Positions 26,108 through 35,084 of a stretch of 64,000 bases of DNA are shown here, piece by piece. Position numbers and translations under genes: made by a program. Numbering within the stretch: the first letter of the stretch is position 1; every line of letters starts with the position of its first letter. This stretch comes from Paenibacillus hamazuiensis (GTDB lineage: Bacteria; Bacillota; Bacilli; Paenibacillales; NBRC-103111). The notes under the pieces are model-generated. The model worked only from the letters and a program-made list of their open reading frames with translations. It was not told the DNA's origin and ran no database searches. The stretch spans positions 6,197,001 to 6,261,000 of the forward strand of contig NZ_JALRMO010000001.1 of assembly GCF_023276405.1 (NCBI RefSeq). The letters run 5' to 3'.

Positions 26108-28162
26108 ATCGAGTAGGCCCATGAATGAATTCATGGGCCTCTCACAGAACCGGACGTGCGGGTCATCGCATCCGGCTCCTCCGCGCTTATCCCCGCTGGG
26201 GATGATGTTCATTATAGATGTCTACGAGAAAAACGAGACCTCTTTCTCTGAACCAATCGTTTGGCATTGCAACACTGGCTGGCTTGGATAGCGAGCTTCT
26301 CCATGCGAACATACGCATCTTGGGAAGCTCTCCCCTCCACTTATTCTTTCTTAGTGCCCTGTAGAAGTTCTTCGGCTTTTTCCAGCTCCGCAACTGTACC
26401 ATCCGGAGCCTTCTCCTTATCCATGCATCGTACTCTCTCATCAGACTTCCTACGTTGCCCCAGCCAAAATAGCTACCCCATCCACGTAAATATGGATTCA
26501 ACTTCTTTCGGATCAGCTGTTCCACATTCACCGTTTGGTTCCGCCGCGTAATTGCTTTCACGCGTTCTTTAAATTTCTGTTTGGCTTTCGAGGATGGAGT
26601 AACCCAAAATCCCGGTTTAAACTCATGACCTAGGAACATAAAGGACTGTTCCAAGTTGTTCACGATCTTGGTTTTCTCCGGGTGTACTTTGAGCCCAAGC
26701 TCTTGTTCCAGTAGACGAATAACACCTTGGAGTACCCTCTCTGCCCCCTTTTGGGATTTGCAGCAGATCACAAAATCATCGGCGTACCGTGTTATACGGT
26801 GCTTCCGTTCAGTCATGAGCTTATCCAGCGGGTTTAGGTAGATATTCGCCAAAAGCGGACTAATAACCCCACCCTGTGGACTTCCTTGCTCGTTCAGGTG
26901 AAAACTTCCGTTCTCCATGACTCCGGACTTTAAGAAGCTTTCTATGAGCTTTAGGACACTACCATCCACCACTTCTTCCTTGACGGCCTTAAGCAACTTG
27001 TCATGTGGAATGAGATCGAAATACGATTTCAGGTCGGCGTCGATCACATAAACGTATCCATCCATGAGATCTTTCCGAATGTTCTCCAGCGCCATGTGTG
27101 CACTGCGTCCCGGGCGAAACCCAAAACTACACTCCATAAATGTCGCCTCGTAAATCGGTTCGAGGATTCGGCGGGTCGCCGCCTGTACTACGCGATCGCG
27201 AATTGCGGGTATCCCGAGCGGCCTTTGACCCCCATTTTCCTTGGAAATGTACATGCGCCTGACCGGCATCGGCTTGTATGCCTTCGCCCGCAGCTCCTGC
27301 TGAAGCGTTCTTAAGTTACGCTCCAGTTCACTCTCGAATACCTTTATGGTCACTCCGTCTACTCCCGCTGCTCCCCGGTTGCGCTTGACCTCCCGGAATG
27401 CCTCCTCAAGGTTCGGCATCGCCCATATCTTGTCGATGAGGCTGTGCCATCTGCGTTTTCTCGGGACTTCTACTCCCTCACGAAAGCCTACCTCTCCTTT
27501 TCCTTCCTTCATGTCTCGTGTTCCTTCCCTTTCAGTTTCCGGACGTATAGCTAATCTTTCAGCCTTTCCGGTTCCCCTTCGGTACTCCGCCCCAGACGGC
27601 CTACCCTTTTGTTCAGCCCCGGCTCTTCGCTCTTCTTGGCTCCCCGGCTTCTGTCTGGCACATGACGGCTTCCTAGGTGGTTATGCTTTTCTTCCACGGT
27701 TCCGGGCTTCGCACCAAGTCTTTGCCTTTTGGGTCTAAGCTTGCACCGACAACGTTGGTGTCGGTTCACTTGCCATTGCGGCTTTTCCGGCAAGCTTTCT
27801 CACTACTATCCCTTCGTATGACTGCTCACCATCCATCATTCTGTCTTAGCCCTATAAGCCTTGAAAAGAGTTTACCGCTATGCGGAAGACGATAAGCCCT
27901 CCTTGGGTCACGTCATCGTCTTTCCCCCGAATCCAGTCCTCCTAACTTTCGAAGCCTATGGTGGTATAGGACGTCCCCTTCTCTTGCAGGGTTATCCGGC
28001 TTCGCCAGCCAACATGGTTCATGCCGCCTGTTCCGGGTTTTGCCTTCTGATCCTCCGCACCCTCCCTTACGGCCAGAGCACTACCAGTCGGCTATGCGCT
28101 TCCGCCACCCCGCGGTGCGCTCGGGACTTTCACCCGTTAGTACGATGCGCTGCCAAGCGCAC
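26108..28162 (-). mobile_element. Group IIC intron with reverse transcriptase, about 2.05 kb
   Basis: The minus-strand 5' end reads GTGCGCTTGGCAGCGCATCG followed by the typical GGGTGAAAGTCCCG of domain I. Domain V is visible at about 26147-26178 (AGCCGGATGCG...CGCACGTCCGGTTC), domain VI follows, and the 3' end is CTACTCGAT, matching the AY rule. The element sits immediately behind the T-rich end of the nlpC terminator stem, the placement known for bacterial class C introns. The 3' boundary is by consensus and may be off by one or two bases. Confidence 0.88.
26187..27512 (-). CDS. ltrA: Group II intron reverse transcriptase/maturase
   Basis: A 441-residue intron-encoded protein. RT blocks run from about 30 to 330 with RDRVVQAATRRILEPI, GFRPGRSAH, the catalytic RYADDF and the QGSPQGGVISPLLANIYL block. 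A maturase X domain (NPYLRGWGSYFGWGN...WIRRRLRM) follows. There is no C-terminal HNH endonuclease, as expected for class C. The frame is complete and the motifs intact, so the intron is probably mobile. Upstream and downstream 300-600 bp is intron RNA, not coding. Confidence 0.95.
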   Translation of the reverse strand: MKEGKGEVGFREGVEVPRKRRWHSLIDKIWAMPNLEEAFREVKRNRGAAGVDGVTIKVFESELERNLRTLQQELRAKAYKPMPVRRMYISKENGGQRPLGIPAIRDRVVQAATRRILEPIYEATFMECSFGFRPGRSAHMALENIRKDLMDGYVYVIDADLKSYFDLIPHDKLLKAVKEEVVDGSVLKLIESFLKSGVMENGSFHLNEQGSPQGGVISPLLANIYLNPLDKLMTERKHRITRYADDFVICCKSQKGAERVLQGVIRLLEQELGLKVHPEKTKIVNNLEQSFMFLGHEFKPGFWVTPSSKAKQKFKERVKAITRRNQTVNVEQLIRKKLNPYLRGWGSYFGWGNVGSLMREYDAWIRRRLRMVQLRSWKKPKNFYRALRKNKWRGELPKMRMFAWRSSLSKPASVAMPNDWFRERGLVFLVDIYNEHHPQRG

Positions 28163-28192
28163 AAGAAACCCGCAGCTGCCGCCGCGGGTTCC
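28163..28192 (-). terminator. nlpC/P60 terminator used as intron target
   Basis: Minus strand stem AACCCGCGGC / GCTGCGGGTT followed by TCTT, then the first base of the intron. The normal T tract resumes (TTTGG) after the intron. Confidence 0.8.
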
Positions 28193-28211
28193 TTGCTGCT
28201 CATATTTATAA

Positions 28212-28700
28212 TTAAAGCACGCGTCTTGCCGTAATGTAGTGGTTGGACCACCAGCCCGATTTCATGTTGGAAATCGTCACGCCTTGCGGATTGCCGAAGG
28301 TATGAAGAATTTTTCCGTTGCCGATATATACGCCGACATGACCGACTTTGCCACCGGAGCTGCGGGTCGAGAAAAACACCAGGTCTCCTTTTTGCAGTTG
28401 GCTGCGCGGCACGTAACGTCCGACTTTCGATTGCTGCTTGGAAGTGCGGGGCAGCGAGATGCCATGTTTTTTGAAAATATACTGTGTAAACGAGGAGCAG
28501 TCGAACACCCGGGTGCTTCCAGCCGGAGCACCGAATTTATAAGGGGTGTGCATATAGTTGTCCCCCGTATCGATAATACGTTCGGCAAGCGTCGCTGCGT
28601 GTGCGGAAGTCGGAAGCGCTACAGCTCCTCCCGCAAACAGCAGAGACAAACTCAAAGTAGCCGTCATCAGTTTTTTCGCCATGCTGCGTTTCATCATCAT
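28212..28700 (-). CDS. Secreted NlpC/P60 cell-wall endopeptidase
   Basis: A 162-residue exported peptidase cleaving the D-Glu to diaminopimelate bond type in peptidoglycan. Signal peptide of about 35 residues ending AHA-A. The catalytic Cys is in FDCSSFTQY (about 67), the His in GHVGVYIGNGK (about 120) and the third residue in LHTFGNP (about 132). No SH3 or LysM binding domain, so it is a minimal enzyme. RBS AGGAGG. Its terminator carries the group IIC intron. Confidence 0.92.
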   Translation of the reverse strand: MMMKRSMAKKLMTATLSLSLLFAGGAVALPTSAHAATLAERIIDTGDNYMHTPYKFGAPAGSTRVFDCSSFTQYIFKKHGISLPRTSKQQSKVGRYVPRSQLQKGDLVFFSTRSSGGKVGHVGVYIGNGKILHTFGNPQGVTISNMKSGWWSNHYITARRVL

Positions 28701-28934
28701 TTGGTTACCTCCTGAGGTTGCATTCTAGTTGTGTTCTTGCCTGTCCCTAGTATAGCACCTCAAAAAATTGGAGATATTACCAGACGAGCCGCAAACGCAC
28801 GGGCCCCAACGGTTCACCTGCTTTTATGAGAATTCCATTAAAATTCCCACGTCCCCATTTTATTGCTAAAATTTCAGAGGCTTGGTATAATAGCGCATTT
28901 TAATCCAAATCTTAAACTGCTTGCGAAAAATAAC

Positions 28935-31163
28935 TTATAACTTTATACGCTGCAATCTGAGCGCATTAAGCACAACCGAAACCGAGCTGAGCGCCATCGC
29001 CGCACCGGCGAGCCAAGGGGCGAGGAAACCTGCGGCGGCGATCGGAATGCCGATCACGTTGTAAGCGAGCGCCCAGAAAAGATTTTGCTTGATATTGAGC
29101 ATCGTCTTTTTGCTCATAAAAATCGCATCGGGAATGCTGTTCAAATCGCCGCGCATCAGCGTCACGTCCGCCGCTTCCATCGCCACGTCCGTTCCGGTGC
29201 CTATCGCCATCCCGATATCGGCCGTGGCGAGCGCAGGCGCGTCGTTGATTCCGTCGCCGACCATCGCCACCTTCAGGCCGCTGTCCTGAAGTTTTTTCAC
29301 TTCCGCCGCTTTTCCCTCGGGCAGCACTTCCGCGAGTACGCGGTCAATACCGGCTTCCTTCGTAATCGCACGCGCCGTCCGCTCGTTATCGCCGGTGATC
29401 ATGATCACCTGCAGCCCGAGCTCTTTCAGGCGCGCGACCGCCTGCCGGGACGTATCTTTGATGGTATCGGCCACAGCCAGCATCGCGGCGTATTTCCCGT
29501 CCACGGCGACGAGCATAGCGGTTTTCCCCTGCTCTTCAAGCCGATTCATTTCGGGCAAAATCGGTTCAATATCGACGCTGTAGCGGCCCATCAGCTTCCG
29601 TGTGCCGATCAACAGCTCGCGGCCGTTTACGCCAGCCTTGATGCCGTATCCCGGAATCGCCTCGAAAGCTTCCGATGCCGGCAGCGCGATGCCGCGGGAC
29701 TGAATGCCGACGACGATCGCTTCGGCCAGCGGATGCTCGGAGTTCCGTTCGGCCGCGCCGATCAAGGCCAGCAGTTCCGCTTCCTTCCATTCGTCTGCGA
29801 CGAACACGTCGGTGAGTTCCGGCTTGCCCTTGGTCACCGTACCGGTTTTATCCAACACGACGGCATTCACCCGGTGAGCCGTCTCCAAATGCTCCCCGCC
29901 CTTGAACAGGATGCCAAGCTCCGCCGCACGCCCCGAGCCGGCCATGATCGAGGTCGGTGTCGCCAGCCCCAATGCACACGGGCAGGCGATGACAAGCACC
30001 GCAATCGCCTTCTCCAGCGCCCCCGAGAAATCGCCCGGGTTTACGGCGAAATACCAAATGCAGAATGTAACTAACGCGATGCCGACGACAATCGGAACAA
30101 AAATACCGGATATTACGTCCGCGACCCGCTGAATCGGCGCCTTGGAGCCCTGAGCTTCCTCGACCACCTTAATGATCTGCGACAATGCGGTTTCTTTGCC
30201 GATTTTCGTCGCCTGCACTTTAAGCACGCCGTTTTTGTTCAGCGTAGCCCCGATCACCGAATCCCCTCTTTTTTTCTCAACCGGTATGCTCTCGCCCGTC
30301 AGCATCGATTCATCGACGGCCGAGACGCCTTCGAGCACGATGCCGTCAACCGGCACCTTCTCGCCCGGCTTTACCAGAACAACGTCGCCGACAATCACTT
30401 CGTCCACCGGAACGCTGAGCTCCTGTCCTCCTCTGAGAACAAGCGCGGTTTTCGCTTGCAGCCCCATCAACGTCTTGATCGCTTCCGAGGAGCGCCCTTT
30501 CGCGAGCGCTTCGAACAGTTTGCCGAGCAGAATCAGGGTGATGAGCACCGAGCTCGTTTCGTAGTACATATCGACTTGGTAACCGTGCCCGTGTTCTCCG
30601 AGAGACTGCAGCGTCAGGTACAGGCTGTAAAAATACGCGGCCGAAGTGCCGAGCGCGACGAGAACGTCCATATTGGCGCTGCCGTTACGAAGCGCTTTAT
30701 ACGCTCCGACGTAAAACTGCCAGCCGACGATTAATTGTACCGGTGTAGCGAGCGCAAGCTGGAACCACGGATTCATAAACAGGTCCGGCACCCAGATCCA
30801 TGAGGTGAAGGAAAAATGGCCGACCATCGCCCAAAGCAAGGGCAGCGAAAGGATTGCAGATACGAGCAGCTTGCGCTTTTGCCGGCGGATTTCCTGCCGG
30901 CGGTGTTCGCCGGCATCCTTCGTCTCCTGCTTCGGCTTCGCCTTATAGCCAAGCTGCTCCACCTTTTTTACCAAATCGGGAACGGACACCTGAGCGGCGG
31001 AAAATTCCACATGCGCCGTCTCCAAAGCGAAGTTGACCGCGGCACGTTGTACGCCGGGAAGCTTGCCGAGCCCTTTTTCGATTCGCGCAGCGCAGGCGGC
31101 GCAGGTCATGCCGGTAATTTGTAAAGATGTTTGTTGCTGCGGTGCGGATTGCATCGTACTCAT
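28935..31163 (-). CDS. copA: Copper-exporting P1B-type ATPase
   Basis: About 742 residues. One N-terminal heavy-metal domain ([17 protein letters not shown]), then eight membrane helices with the Cu(I) motif IACPCALG, the phosphorylation site [12 protein letters not shown], the HP motif SEHPLAEA and the ATP-hinge [11 protein letters not shown]. Exports cytosolic Cu(I). ATG at 31163 has the best spacing to GAAGG; ATG 31169 and GTG 31172 are alternatives. Third gene after csoR and copZ, with its own CsoR-type box at 31189-31205, so it can be induced both by read-through and locally. Confidence 0.95.
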   Translation of the reverse strand: MSTMQSAPQQQTSLQITGMTCAACAARIEKGLGKLPGVQRAAVNFALETAHVEFSAAQVSVPDLVKKVEQLGYKAKPKQETKDAGEHRRQEIRRQKRKLLVSAILSLPLLWAMVGHFSFTSWIWVPDLFMNPWFQLALATPVQLIVGWQFYVGAYKALRNGSANMDVLVALGTSAAYFYSLYLTLQSLGEHGHGYQVDMYYETSSVLITLILLGKLFEALAKGRSSEAIKTLMGLQAKTALVLRGGQELSVPVDEVIVGDVVLVKPGEKVPVDGIVLEGVSAVDESMLTGESIPVEKKRGDSVIGATLNKNGVLKVQATKIGKETALSQIIKVVEEAQGSKAPIQRVADVISGIFVPIVVGIALVTFCIWYFAVNPGDFSGALEKAIAVLVIACPCALGLATPTSIMAGSGRAAELGILFKGGEHLETAHRVNAVVLDKTGTVTKGKPELTDVFVADEWKEAELLALIGAAERNSEHPLAEAIVVGIQSRGIALPASEAFEAIPGYGIKAGVNGRELLIGTRKLMGRYSVDIEPILPEMNRLEEQGKTAMLVAVDGKYAAMLAVADTIKDTSRQAVARLKELGLQVIMITGDNERTARAITKEAGIDRVLAEVLPEGKAAEVKKLQDSGLKVAMVGDGINDAPALATADIGMAIGTGTDVAMEAADVTLMRGDLNSIPDAIFMSKKTMLNIKQNLFWALAYNVIGIPIAAAGFLAPWLAGAAMALSSVSVVLNALRLQRIKL

Positions 31164-31188
31164 CTTCATCACCTTCGTTCGTTTTTAT

Positions 31189-31205
31189 ATACCCCCATGG
31201 GGTAT
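31189..31205. promoter_or_regulatory. CsoR box upstream of copA
   Basis: ATACCCCCATGGGGTAT, a near-perfect GC-tract palindrome of the CsoR operator type, in the 90-bp gap between copZ and copA. TATATA just downstream may be a -10. Confidence 0.75.
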
Positions 31206-31252
31206 AATTCAGATCAAAAGAAAGGGCCACCATGCGATGGCCGCGGGTAACA

Positions 31253-31453
31253 TCAAACGACGTCGTAGCCTTGATCTTCTATCGCTTCTTTAATAGCTCC
31301 GAGAGACAGCTTCGATTCGTCAAATTGGACCGAAACGGTGCCGCTTTGCAGATCTACCTTGGCGGTTGCGCCAATCTCCTTGACGGCGCCTTCGATCGAA
31401 TTGACGCAATGATTGCAGGACATTCCTTGAACATTCAACGTAACGTTTTGCAT
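31253..31453 (-). CDS. copZ: Copper chaperone CopZ
   Basis: A 66-residue heavy-metal-associated domain with the Cu(I) site GMSCNHC (about 10-16) and the beta-alpha-beta pattern VTLNVQ...TVSVQFDESKLS. Delivers Cu(I) to CopA and to the CsoR repressor. RBS GGAGGG. Located 19 bp downstream of csoR. Confidence 0.95.
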   Translation of the reverse strand: MQNVTLNVQGMSCNHCVNSIEGAVKEIGATAKVDLQSGTVSVQFDESKLSLGAIKEAIEDQGYDVV

Positions 31454-31472
31454 AGTGAATCCCTCCGTAGTA

Positions 31473-31799
31473 TTATTTCATTAATTTATTGACGGTAATC
31501 AGCAATTCATCAATGACTTCGTGATCTCCGGACTGGATGCGTTCTATAACGCAGCTTTTCATGTGTCCCTCCAGCAGCAGCCGCCCTACGCTGTTCAGCG
31601 CCGATTGAATCGCGGCGATCTGGTTCAGCACATCGTCGCAGTAAGTGTCTTTTTCTATCAAACCTTTGACCCCGCGAATTTGTCCTTCGATCCGGTTCAA
31701 ACGGCTGATCAGGTTGCTTTTCATCTTGTCGGAATGATGGCTTTTTCTTTCGCTGTGGGTTTCACAGCATTCCGCAGCTTGATCGGTTACATGGATCAT
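31473..31799 (-). CDS. csoR: Copper-sensing repressor CsoR
   Basis: A 108-residue all-helical DUF156 repressor. The Cu(I) ligands of the family are present: Cys in DTYCDDVL (first helix pair), and His and Cys in EGHMKSCV. LNRIEGQIRGVKGLIE is the family signature. An extra His/Cys-rich N-terminus (AAECCETHSERKSHHSD) precedes the core. ATG 31799 has GAGG eight bases upstream. Represses its own operon at two upstream promoters until Cu(I) binds. Confidence 0.93.
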   Translation of the reverse strand: MIHVTDQAAECCETHSERKSHHSDKMKSNLISRLNRIEGQIRGVKGLIEKDTYCDDVLNQIAAIQSALNSVGRLLLEGHMKSCVIERIQSGDHEVIDELLITVNKLMK

Positions 31800-31819
31800 T
31801 GTTATCACCTCACGACCTC

Positions 31820-31849
31820 ATCATACGATACCCCCCAATGGTATGTCAA
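31820..31849 (-). promoter_or_regulatory. csoR promoter P2 with CsoR box in the spacer
   Basis: Minus strand TTGACA (31844-31849), 18-bp spacer, TATGAT (31820-31825). The spacer is the palindrome at 31828-31844, ATACCCCCCAATGGTAT on the plus strand. Confidence 0.75.
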
Positions 31850-31922
31850 CAACCAAAAAAATTTTCGATTTCACTAAAAAAGACTACCCGGATCCGGAGG
31901 CATTATCTTCCTTTCGAAAATA

Positions 31923-31952
31923 AATATACCCCACCGGGGTATATTCTGTCAA
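31923..31952 (-). promoter_or_regulatory. csoR promoter P1 with CsoR box in the spacer
   Basis: Minus strand TTGACA (31947-31952), 18-bp spacer, TATATT (31923-31928). The box TATACCCCACCGGGGTATA lies between and over the -10. Same architecture as P2, 103 bp apart. Confidence 0.78.
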
Positions 31953-32009
31953 CGGCTATTTTAAAATAATACATCTGTTTCGGAAAAGTTCCGCTATTTT
32001 AACGAATCG

Positions 32010-32552
32010 TTACCGGCAAATGATTCGGATCCCGTCGCCGATCCGAATTATGCCCTCTCTTTCGACGGAGCATACGATGCCGCGCAGCTTTTTGGCTGCC
32101 GAAACGAATGAAGCGCCGGGAGTCTGCGGGCCAAACAGCCCCTCGATGACACGGCCAGGTCCGAGGCACGGCAAATTTTCCCCTTCGCAGATCAGTCCGG
32201 TGCCATCCGGGAACAAGAGCCGGGAGCCTTGAGGAAGCAAGGTCAGCTCCGGAAATCCTTCAACAAGCAAATTTGCGCCGAGCCATTCCGGCCGCACTTC
32301 GCCAAGTCCCATATTCCCCGCTATCCGCTCGCATTCCTCCACGGAAACGATGCTGATTTGCCGCCGGTTCGCAATAAGTTCCCCCCGGGGGTATATGTTT
32401 TGCCGCGAATCCGCCGGACGGAGCAGCCCGAAATGCCGATCGCCGGGAATTCCCCCCAGTTCCACCCGGATGCTGTCGACGCGGCGGGTGACGAAGGTGG
32501 CGGGATCGTCCGCCAGCAGCGCCGATTTAACGATTGCGTGGTATTCTTTCAC
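32010..32552 (-). CDS. MOSC-domain protein
   Basis: A 180-residue MOSC domain, the beta-barrel related to the C-terminus of Moco sulfurase. Family marks are GIPGDRHFG, RQISIVSVEE and the candidate sulfur-carrying Cys in ENLPCLGPGR (about 127). GTG at 32552 is preferred because AAGGAGGG lies eight bases upstream; the frame continues upstream without RBS. Divergent from a CDGSH gene, with two copies of a TTGYGTGAGCAA palindrome in between. Substrate unknown. Confidence 0.87.
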   Translation of the reverse strand: MKEYHAIVKSALLADDPATFVTRRVDSIRVELGGIPGDRHFGLLRPADSRQNIYPRGELIANRRQISIVSVEECERIAGNMGLGEVRPEWLGANLLVEGFPELTLLPQGSRLLFPDGTGLICEGENLPCLGPGRVIEGLFGPQTPGASFVSAAKKLRGIVCSVEREGIIRIGDGIRIICR

Positions 32553-32592
32553 GAAGTCTTCCCTCCTTTTAAACTTACTATATATCAAAGAT

Positions 32593-32662
32593 GTTGCGTG
32601 AGCAACAAAAAAAATAATTGACTAAACAACATTGCCAAGTTAGTATAGTTGTGTGAGCAATT
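32593..32662. promoter_or_regulatory. Shared divergent control region, two palindromes
   Basis: GTTGCGTGAGCAAC (32593-32606) and GTTGTGTGAGCAAT (32648-32661). The plus-strand promoter TTGACT (32618-32623)-17 bp-TAGTAT (32641-32646) for the CDGSH gene lies between them, with the second palindrome over the expected start site. A minus-strand TTGTTG-18-TATATA for the MOSC gene overlaps the first. One repressor could control both. Confidence 0.65.
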
Positions 32663-32702
32663 ATTTCTCATACAATCAAAAGGTAAAAGGAGATGTTTTT
32701 CC

Positions 32703-32900
32703 ATGTCCCAAATCAAAATTACCAAGTTCGATGAAGGCCCTTATGTCATAGAAGGGGAGATTACGCTCGTCGACGGCAAAGGCAACGCGTTCCGCACCGG
32801 CAGCCAAACCGCACTTTGCCGCTGCGGCCATTCGGGAACCCAGCCGTTCTGCGACGGCACGCATAAATCATGCGGCTTTAGAGAAGCTTCGGAAGCATGA
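32703..32900 (+). CDS. CDGSH iron-sulfur domain protein
   Basis: A 65-residue protein with the complete 2Fe-2S ligand set CRCGHSGTQPFCDGTH (three Cys, one His, about 40-55), as in mitoNEET-type proteins. It probably handles redox or cluster transfer in the cytoplasm. ATG at 32703 follows AAAAGGAG. A bidirectional terminator follows. Confidence 0.93.
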   Translation: MSQIKITKFDEGPYVIEGEITLVDGKGNAFRTGSQTALCRCGHSGTQPFCDGTHKSCGFREASEA

Positions 32901-32916
32901 TGCCCGCAGAGCAAAA

Positions 32917-32957
32917 AACCAGGGATAGCCTGTCAGGCCGATCCCTGGTTTTTTTTG
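32917..32957. terminator. Bidirectional terminator
   Basis: Stem AAACCAGGGAT / ATCCCTGGTTT with T tracts on both strands, between the convergent CDGSH and YhfH-like genes. Confidence 0.88.
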
Positions 32958-32979
32958 CTTCGTATGATTTCTATAAGCA

Positions 32980-33159
32980 TCACTGCGGTTTAGTATCCGG
33001 CACTGCATTTTGCATCGGAGACAGCGGATAAAACGTCATTCCTCGGCATTTGTCGCATACGCAGCTGTAGCAATCGGCCATTTCCTCCAGCACCTCGCCG
33101 CACTGGGTACAACTTCGGACGGGCAACGTTTTGTAAAACTCCGTGGTGCTCATCAACAC
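32980..33159 (-). CDS. YhfH-like small zinc-finger protein
   Basis: About 59 residues: STTEFYKTLPVRSC followed by CTQCGEVLEEMADCYSCVCDKC, with three Cys pairs. This matches the B. subtilis YhfH type, whose function is unknown. The GTG at 33159 has AGGAG upstream with ten-base spacing and gives the usual VLMS opening; ATG at 33180 is an alternative. A TATAAT on the minus strand near 33210 is a probable -10. Confidence 0.7.
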   Translation of the reverse strand: MLMSTTEFYKTLPVRSCTQCGEVLEEMADCYSCVCDKCRGMTFYPLSPMQNAVPDTKPQ

Positions 33160-33288
33160 GCTAAACCATCTCCTCTTCATGAAAATGCAAAGCGCCTTCT
33201 AAGGTTGATTATACCAAAGAAAGCGCTTTATAGTTAGTGATAATTTTCACTTTTCGCCCAATTATTCGAAAATTGTCCGGATCGACGA

Positions 33289-34101
33289 TTAGCGCAGCGG
33301 ATAACCTGCGCCGCTATTCCACGTCTCGATCATCCGGATCTCGCAGCCGAGCTGGCGGGAGATCGCATGCGCCGCTTCCCGGCAATGCTCCCAGTACGTC
33401 CTCATCGCGTCCTTCATGCGGAACTCCGGACCGACGACGCTTAAGGAGGCGATCGTTTTTCCTTCATGATTGCAAATCGGAAATGCGACGCCGGCCGAGC
33501 CGATGTCCAGTTCGCCGTAAGTGATGCAGTAGCCTTGGCGGCGAATTTCTTCCAAATCCCGGCTGAGCCGGTCCGGTTCTACTGTCGTTTGCTCCGTGTA
33601 AGCGACCAGACTGTTTGCAATTACGGCGTCTATGCTCTCGGGCGGCAAATAAGCAAGCAGCAGCTTCGTCGGCGCCCCGGCATACAGCGGCACGCGTTTT
33701 CCGAGCTGGGAGGTGGACTTGATCGATTGGTTGCTCTCGATTTTTTCAATGCATACCCCGGAGAGAGAGTCTGCGATCGACAGCAGCACCGTTTCGTTCG
33801 TCTTGACGCCAAGCTCCTCCATAACCGGACGGGCGATCGCCCGCAGGTTCATCTGCCTGCCGACCAGCATGCCCAGCTCGAAGAGCTTCAGTCCGAGAGC
33901 GTATTTTTTTGTATGCGGGTTTTTGACCACATAACCGCGGCGTTCCAGCGTGGAAAGCATCCGGTGTACGACGCTTTTGTACAGTCCCAGCTGCTCTCCG
34001 AGCTCCGTAACGCCCCACTCCGGCTTCTCGTCCGTAAAGCATTCCAGCATCACGAGTATGCGGTCCACGGTTTCCAATTTTTCTGGCGCTTTTGGAATCA
34101 T
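33289..34101 (-). CDS. IclR-family transcriptional regulator
   Basis: A 270-residue regulator. N-terminal IclR winged HTH (WGVTELGEQLGLYKSVVHRMLSTLERRGYV, about 30-60) and C-terminal GAF-like effector domain (YAGAPTKLLLAYLP, GSAGVAFPICNHEGK). Last gene of the seven-gene nucleoside-type operon, 11 bp after the nucleoside hydrolase gene. The long palindrome upstream of the operon at 40535-40561 is its likely operator. ATG at 34101 follows GAGGGGGCGG. Confidence 0.9.
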   Translation of the reverse strand: MIPKAPEKLETVDRILVMLECFTDEKPEWGVTELGEQLGLYKSVVHRMLSTLERRGYVVKNPHTKKYALGLKLFELGMLVGRQMNLRAIARPVMEELGVKTNETVLLSIADSLSGVCIEKIESNQSIKSTSQLGKRVPLYAGAPTKLLLAYLPPESIDAVIANSLVAYTEQTTVEPDRLSRDLEEIRRQGYCITYGELDIGSAGVAFPICNHEGKTIASLSVVGPEFRMKDAMRTYWEHCREAAHAISRQLGCEIRMIETWNSGAGYPLR

Positions 34102-34112
34102 GAGCCGCCCCC

Positions 34113-35048
34113 TCAATCCATCAATGTATCAAGCAAGCCGAAGAAATCGTTCATAAACCGGCCTGCTTCCACCTGCACGCACACCTGCGAATTCGGCACG
34201 GCCGGCTCCTTGCGGTGAAGGTCCTCCGTCGTTCTCCCGAGCGCGTCCGGCTCCAGATCGACCTTGATAAACATCGGCACCGTTTGGACAAATCCGGGGT
34301 TTTTGGCGACGGCGACCGCGAGCGGATCGTGGAGCGCACAGCCTTTTAAATACGGATAATGCTCCTTATACGCCTGCAAATAAAACTCGGTGAAATCGGC
34401 AAAAAACGTTCCGATCTCCGTACCTTTCGCCCGCCAGCGCAGCATGTCGTCCCGGGTCAGCAGCGTTTTGCGGGTGACGTCGAGACCGACGAGCGTCAGC
34501 GGCAGGTTCGAGCGAAACACGTTATCCGCCGCTTCCGGGTCCATATAAATGTTGGCTTCGGCAAATTTGCTGACGTTGCCCGGAGCCATGAACGCGCCGC
34601 CCATACAGACCACCCTGCCGATTTTATCGATGATGGACGGATCCTTGGTAATCGCGAGCGCGAGATTGGTCAGCGGGCCCGTCGTCACAACGGCCAGCTC
34701 CGCCCCCAGTTCATGGGCCTGCGCAATGATGAAATCCGCCGCGTCGGGCGATGCCGCCGCAGGCTCCGCCACCGCTCCGAGCGTATGCCCGAGACCGTCG
34801 TTCCCATGAAACTTGCCGCTGTACACCCTCGTTCGGCCGAGCGGCCGGTCGGCGCCCCGGTATACGGGAACGTTGCTGCGCAGATGACGCAGCACCTCCT
34901 GCGTGTTGCGCCAGGCATTGGCCGCCGGGGTGTTGCCGTACGACACCGTCACGCCCAGCAGCTCGATTTCAGGCGAAGCGATCGCATAGGCGAGCGCAAG
35001 CGCGTCGTCGATGCCGGTATCGACATCCAGAATCATTTTTTGCGTCAT
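34113..35048 (-). CDS. Inosine/uridine-preferring nucleoside hydrolase
   Basis: A 311-residue IunH-family enzyme that splits the N-glycosidic bond of ribonucleosides. The N-terminal calcium-binding signature is present as ILDVDTGIDDALAL, followed by VVTTGPLTNLALA and the conserved C-terminal DPLAVAVA. No signal peptide. RBS AAAAGGAG. Within the operon it would act on imported or internally produced nucleosides; base specificity cannot be read. Confidence 0.93.
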   Translation of the reverse strand: MTQKMILDVDTGIDDALALAYAIASPEIELLGVTVSYGNTPAANAWRNTQEVLRHLRSNVPVYRGADRPLGRTRVYSGKFHGNDGLGHTLGAVAEPAAASPDAADFIIAQAHELGAELAVVTTGPLTNLALAITKDPSIIDKIGRVVCMGGAFMAPGNVSKFAEANIYMDPEAADNVFRSNLPLTLVGLDVTRKTLLTRDDMLRWRAKGTEIGTFFADFTEFYLQAYKEHYPYLKGCALHDPLAVAVAKNPGFVQTVPMFIKVDLEPDALGRTTEDLHRKEPAVPNSQVCVQVEAGRFMNDFFGLLDTLMD

Positions 35049-35084
35049 AGCTGCTCCTTTTCGGATCATATTCTCGACTATTTA

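Noticed and set aside
28701-28934. Riboswitch (ydaO type) before the nlpC/P60 gene
   Set aside because: The leader is too short and lacks conserved c-di-AMP motifs; only a promoter-like TATACT and RBS are seen.
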